From G965267335 sp965267335 (lineage in GTDB: Bacteria > Bacteroidota > Bacteroidia > Cytophagales > JAAEPT01): a stretch of 64,000 bases of DNA. Location of the stretch: positions 2,232,001 through 2,296,000 of the forward strand of contig OZ253953.1 of the NCBI GenBank assembly GCA_965267335.1, read 5' to 3'. Position numbers and translations under genes: made by a program. The notes under the pieces are model-generated. The model was given only the letters and a program-made list of their open reading frames with translations, did not search any database and had not been told where the DNA came from. How positions within the stretch are numbered: position 1 is the first letter of the stretch; each line of letters starts with the position of its first letter. Below are positions 62,238 through 64,000 of this stretch, one piece after another.

Positions 62238-63800
62238 ATGTCGAAAATTTCTATTTTTACGTGCTTGATCAATTCAGACCAAATATCGATCCGGGGGGAG
62301 TTTACATCACGTTTCTCGATAAAAGGAATTCTTTATGACGGAGTGAAGGAGAATGATTATCCTCAGATGCAGTTTTATGATATGCATGTCTACAATGTAA
62401 GGCTGCGGGATGATATGAAAGTATATACTGATACGCTGAGCAAGACGATTATGGGAGGTGTACAGATTGCTTTTGAAAAATCAGGGGAGGAAAGACACTT
62501 TAAAAGAAACATTCGGAATGCTAATATTAACATTGAAAGTGTTGGGCAGGTTTATACCAGAAATGGAAGAACTTTTGGTACGGTAAGAGGTGAGATTTCT
62601 GGGTTGGTGGACGACTTAAGAAAAATCGAAAAGCCCATACCAGAAGTAGATAAAATCAAAAATAAAAGGGCTTCTCAGAGGAAGGCATCTTATTACGATA
62701 CGAACCGAAGGCCCAATCGTCAGTATAAAAGTACCAGTGCTATGACGACCATCCTGGGCATACTACTTCTTGTATTTCTAGGCGTCAGAGCATGGAATGC
62801 AGGTCAAACCCTTACTGCTGTATTACTGTTAACCATTGGTGCATTAACCTTCCTCGAAAACAACTTGCTGGCAAGACTTAAATCATTTGAACGCTACAAG
62901 CACATTATATCGCATCCGATGGCATTGTTTTTACTGGGAGGTATTATTGTTGGTGTGATAGCCTTATTTAGCTGGGGAGGTGGTTCTGGAGGAACCCGAA
63001 GGGCAAGTGCTCTGTCCAACATTCCGGAAGATCAATGGATTGAGATAAGCGGTATAAACGACTCTCTGGAAAGCACCAGGGTCAAGAGTAAGAACGTACC
63101 CCCGAATGCCTGTGAATTCAGATCTGATTGGGTAGAGCGAAAATTGGAGCTGCTCGATATAAGCAATACCCCACTAAGACTTTGGTATCAGGCTTCGGCT
63201 CAAGAAGCCTGTATGACCCATTCATACCGAGAAGATTTGTATGTGTTTGCGGAGAATGAGTATTCATATTTCAACCAACTTTATTCAAGCCTGGTAAGCC
63301 ATGATTCGAGCAAGCTCGAGGGAATTGTTAAGGTATTTGATAAGGCCAGAAGGGAGAGAAAGATGAAATACTCGGAGTTTTGTCACTTCCTGGTGAGAAG
63401 TGTTCAATACATACCATACTCGTTGATCATTCCTTCAAAATGCGAGAACTGTGATGATCACGGCAGTTATTATTGCGGAGATAATTGTGTACCAGGAACG
63501 AAGTTCGGATTATTTGCTCCATCGGAATTCGTATACTCTAAACAGGGAGATTGCGACACCCGTACCGTATTGCTTCTCACCCTATTAAAACACTTTGGTT
63601 ATGATGCCGTTATTTTGAACTGTGATGACCACTCCATGCTCGGTGTTAATATTCCCGCATTTACAGGAGAAAGTTATTCATATAAAGGAAAAGATTACTA
63701 CTATTGGGAAACGACTGCCACTGGCTGGGAGCCTGGAATTATTCCTGCGGGAAGTAGCTATAAGAGTTGGTATGTAGCCCTTAGCACTGATGAAATTTAG
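62238..63800 (+). CDS. Transglutaminase-like membrane protein
   Basis: A 520-residue protein with a soluble N-terminal region of unknown type (1-165, ending in a basic linker RRPNRQYKSTS). A membrane part follows with two or three helices at about 172-250 (ILGILLLVFLGVRAW, TAVLLLTIGALTFL, MALFLLGGIIVGVIALFSW). The C-terminal transglutaminase-like domain has Cys439 in QGDCDTRTVLL, His465 in DDHSMLGV and Glu491 in YWETTATGW as a likely Cys-His-Glu set. A CENC/CGDNC pair nearby may form a structural zinc site or disulphides. Bacterial members are proteases, transferases or inactive; the activity is unknown. It is followed 6 bases later by a DUF350 gene. Confidence 0.8.
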   Translation: MSKISIFTCLINSDQISIRGEFTSRFSIKGILYDGVKENDYPQMQFYDMHVYNVRLRDDMKVYTDTLSKTIMGGVQIAFEKSGEERHFKRNIRNANINIESVGQVYTRNGRTFGTVRGEISGLVDDLRKIEKPIPEVDKIKNKRASQRKASYYDTNRRPNRQYKSTSAMTTILGILLLVFLGVRAWNAGQTLTAVLLLTIGALTFLENNLLARLKSFERYKHIISHPMALFLLGGIIVGVIALFSWGGGSGGTRRASALSNIPEDQWIEISGINDSLESTRVKSKNVPPNACEFRSDWVERKLELLDISNTPLRLWYQASAQEACMTHSYREDLYVFAENEYSYFNQLYSSLVSHDSSKLEGIVKVFDKARRERKMKYSEFCHFLVRSVQYIPYSLIIPSKCENCDDHGSYYCGDNCVPGTKFGLFAPSEFVYSKQGDCDTRTVLLLTLLKHFGYDAVILNCDDHSMLGVNIPAFTGESYSYKGKDYYYWETTATGWEPGIIPAGSSYKSWYVALSTDEI

Positions 63801-63806
63801 ATCACT

Positions 63807-64000
63807 ATGGAACAGAATTATTTAACCTCGAGTATTGTTCACACTGCTATATCCCTGCTGGTCGGAGTGCTGGCAGTATTCGTGACTTTCCAATTGTTTC
63901 GGAAGGTATTTACACGGAGATACGATATTGAGATTGATAATATCGCATTCTCAATCCTCTTGGGGAGTATTGTAATATCAGTAAGTTACCTCATGTCCGG
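63807..64000 (+). CDS. DUF350 family membrane protein, 5' part only
   Basis: The ATG at 63807 is 6 bases after the transglutaminase-like gene. The 64 visible residues start MEQNYLTSSIVHTAISLLVG and continue with FRKVFTRRYDIEIDNIAFSILLGSIVISV, in the style of the DUF350 membrane family. Two helices are seen before the window ends. In other bacteria DUF350 genes lie beside polyamine or transglutaminase-like genes, which agrees with this pairing. Function unknown. Confidence 0.7.
   Translation, partial: MEQNYLTSSIVHTAISLLVGVLAVFVTFQLFRKVFTRRYDIEIDNIAFSILLGSIVISVSYLMS

Noticed and set aside
1..64000. CRISPR arrays, tRNA or rRNA genes, prophage or complete insertion sequences
   Set aside because: None was recognised by eye. 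The only repeats noticed were the coding repeats, two 31-base copies and terminator hairpins. A tRNAscan and IS search would be needed to rule out small or degenerate cases.

Overview
The window reads as a piece of chromosome from a gliding, polysaccharide-degrading marine-type member of the Bacteroidota, most likely Cytophagales-like (inference). The reasons are: roughly 40% GC; promoters of the phylum type (TTG, about 19 bases, TAnnTTTG); many secreted beta-barrel, TPR and lipoproteins; two type IX secretion (T9SS) C-terminal sorting domains, one of each class; a GldN homologue; and a TonB-dependent receptor with a carboxypeptidase-regulatory-like N-domain. I see no tRNA, rRNA, CRISPR array, prophage or complete insertion sequence.

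Layout. 1-655: the 3' end of a GH8 glycoside hydrolase. 652-2987: a minus-strand operon of rsmE, a DUF4159 protein and a TPR lipoprotein. 3057-5237: a small SQAD-repeat secreted protein, then cysS and yidD. 5218-9617: a metal-homeostasis locus, probably zinc, made of a Fur-family regulator, two lipoproteins, a MerC-like membrane protein and a His-rich TonB receptor. Its promoters share a palindromic operator, TGCAAYWTTGTTGCA. 9680-13938: a WG-repeat lipoprotein and a VIT/vWA/DUF2135 lipoprotein. 14038-15799: a small accessory patch with an unknown anchored protein and a putative clan GH-A hydrolase, the latter flanked by two copies of a 31-base element. 15800-23870: prfC, a rhomboid protease, OmpL47-like and beta-barrel surface proteins, a TPR protein, and one 576-base gene-free gap with an orphan plus-strand terminator. 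24005-32163: a PD40/OmpA protein, a DUF1460 amidase-like protein, a substrate-binding protein without a signal peptide, a GNAT, a DEDDh exonuclease, mpl and dnaB. 32359-35329: a GbsR/MarR regulator followed by a compact four-gene cluster.

35480-49419 is dominated by two giant T9SS cargo genes. The first encodes a 2834-residue adhesin-like protein with 16 Ig/PKD-like repeats and a gliding-motility-type (type B) C-terminus. The second encodes a 1746-residue enzyme joining GH71/99-like, GH43 and two CBM6 modules with a type A sorting domain. 49510-51146 is a putative iron cluster: two small, possibly paralogous, divergent proteins, a 30-residue Cys/Lys-rich peptide gene that would be easily missed, and ferritin. 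51243-53303: GldN and an outer-membrane barrel. 53485-64000: a run of exported families better known from eukaryotes (alpha-2-macroglobulin, a secreted class IV-like histone deacetylase, a lipoprotein archaemetzincin, a transglutaminase-like membrane protein), then the start of a DUF350 gene.

How the parts may work together (inference): the GH8 and GH43/CBM6 enzymes attack xylan-like polymers at the surface and are exported through the T9SS, of which GldN is a part. The metal and iron loci supply cofactors under local control. The surface adhesin and A2M act outside the inner membrane. Family names come from motif and pattern recognition only; no database search was run.
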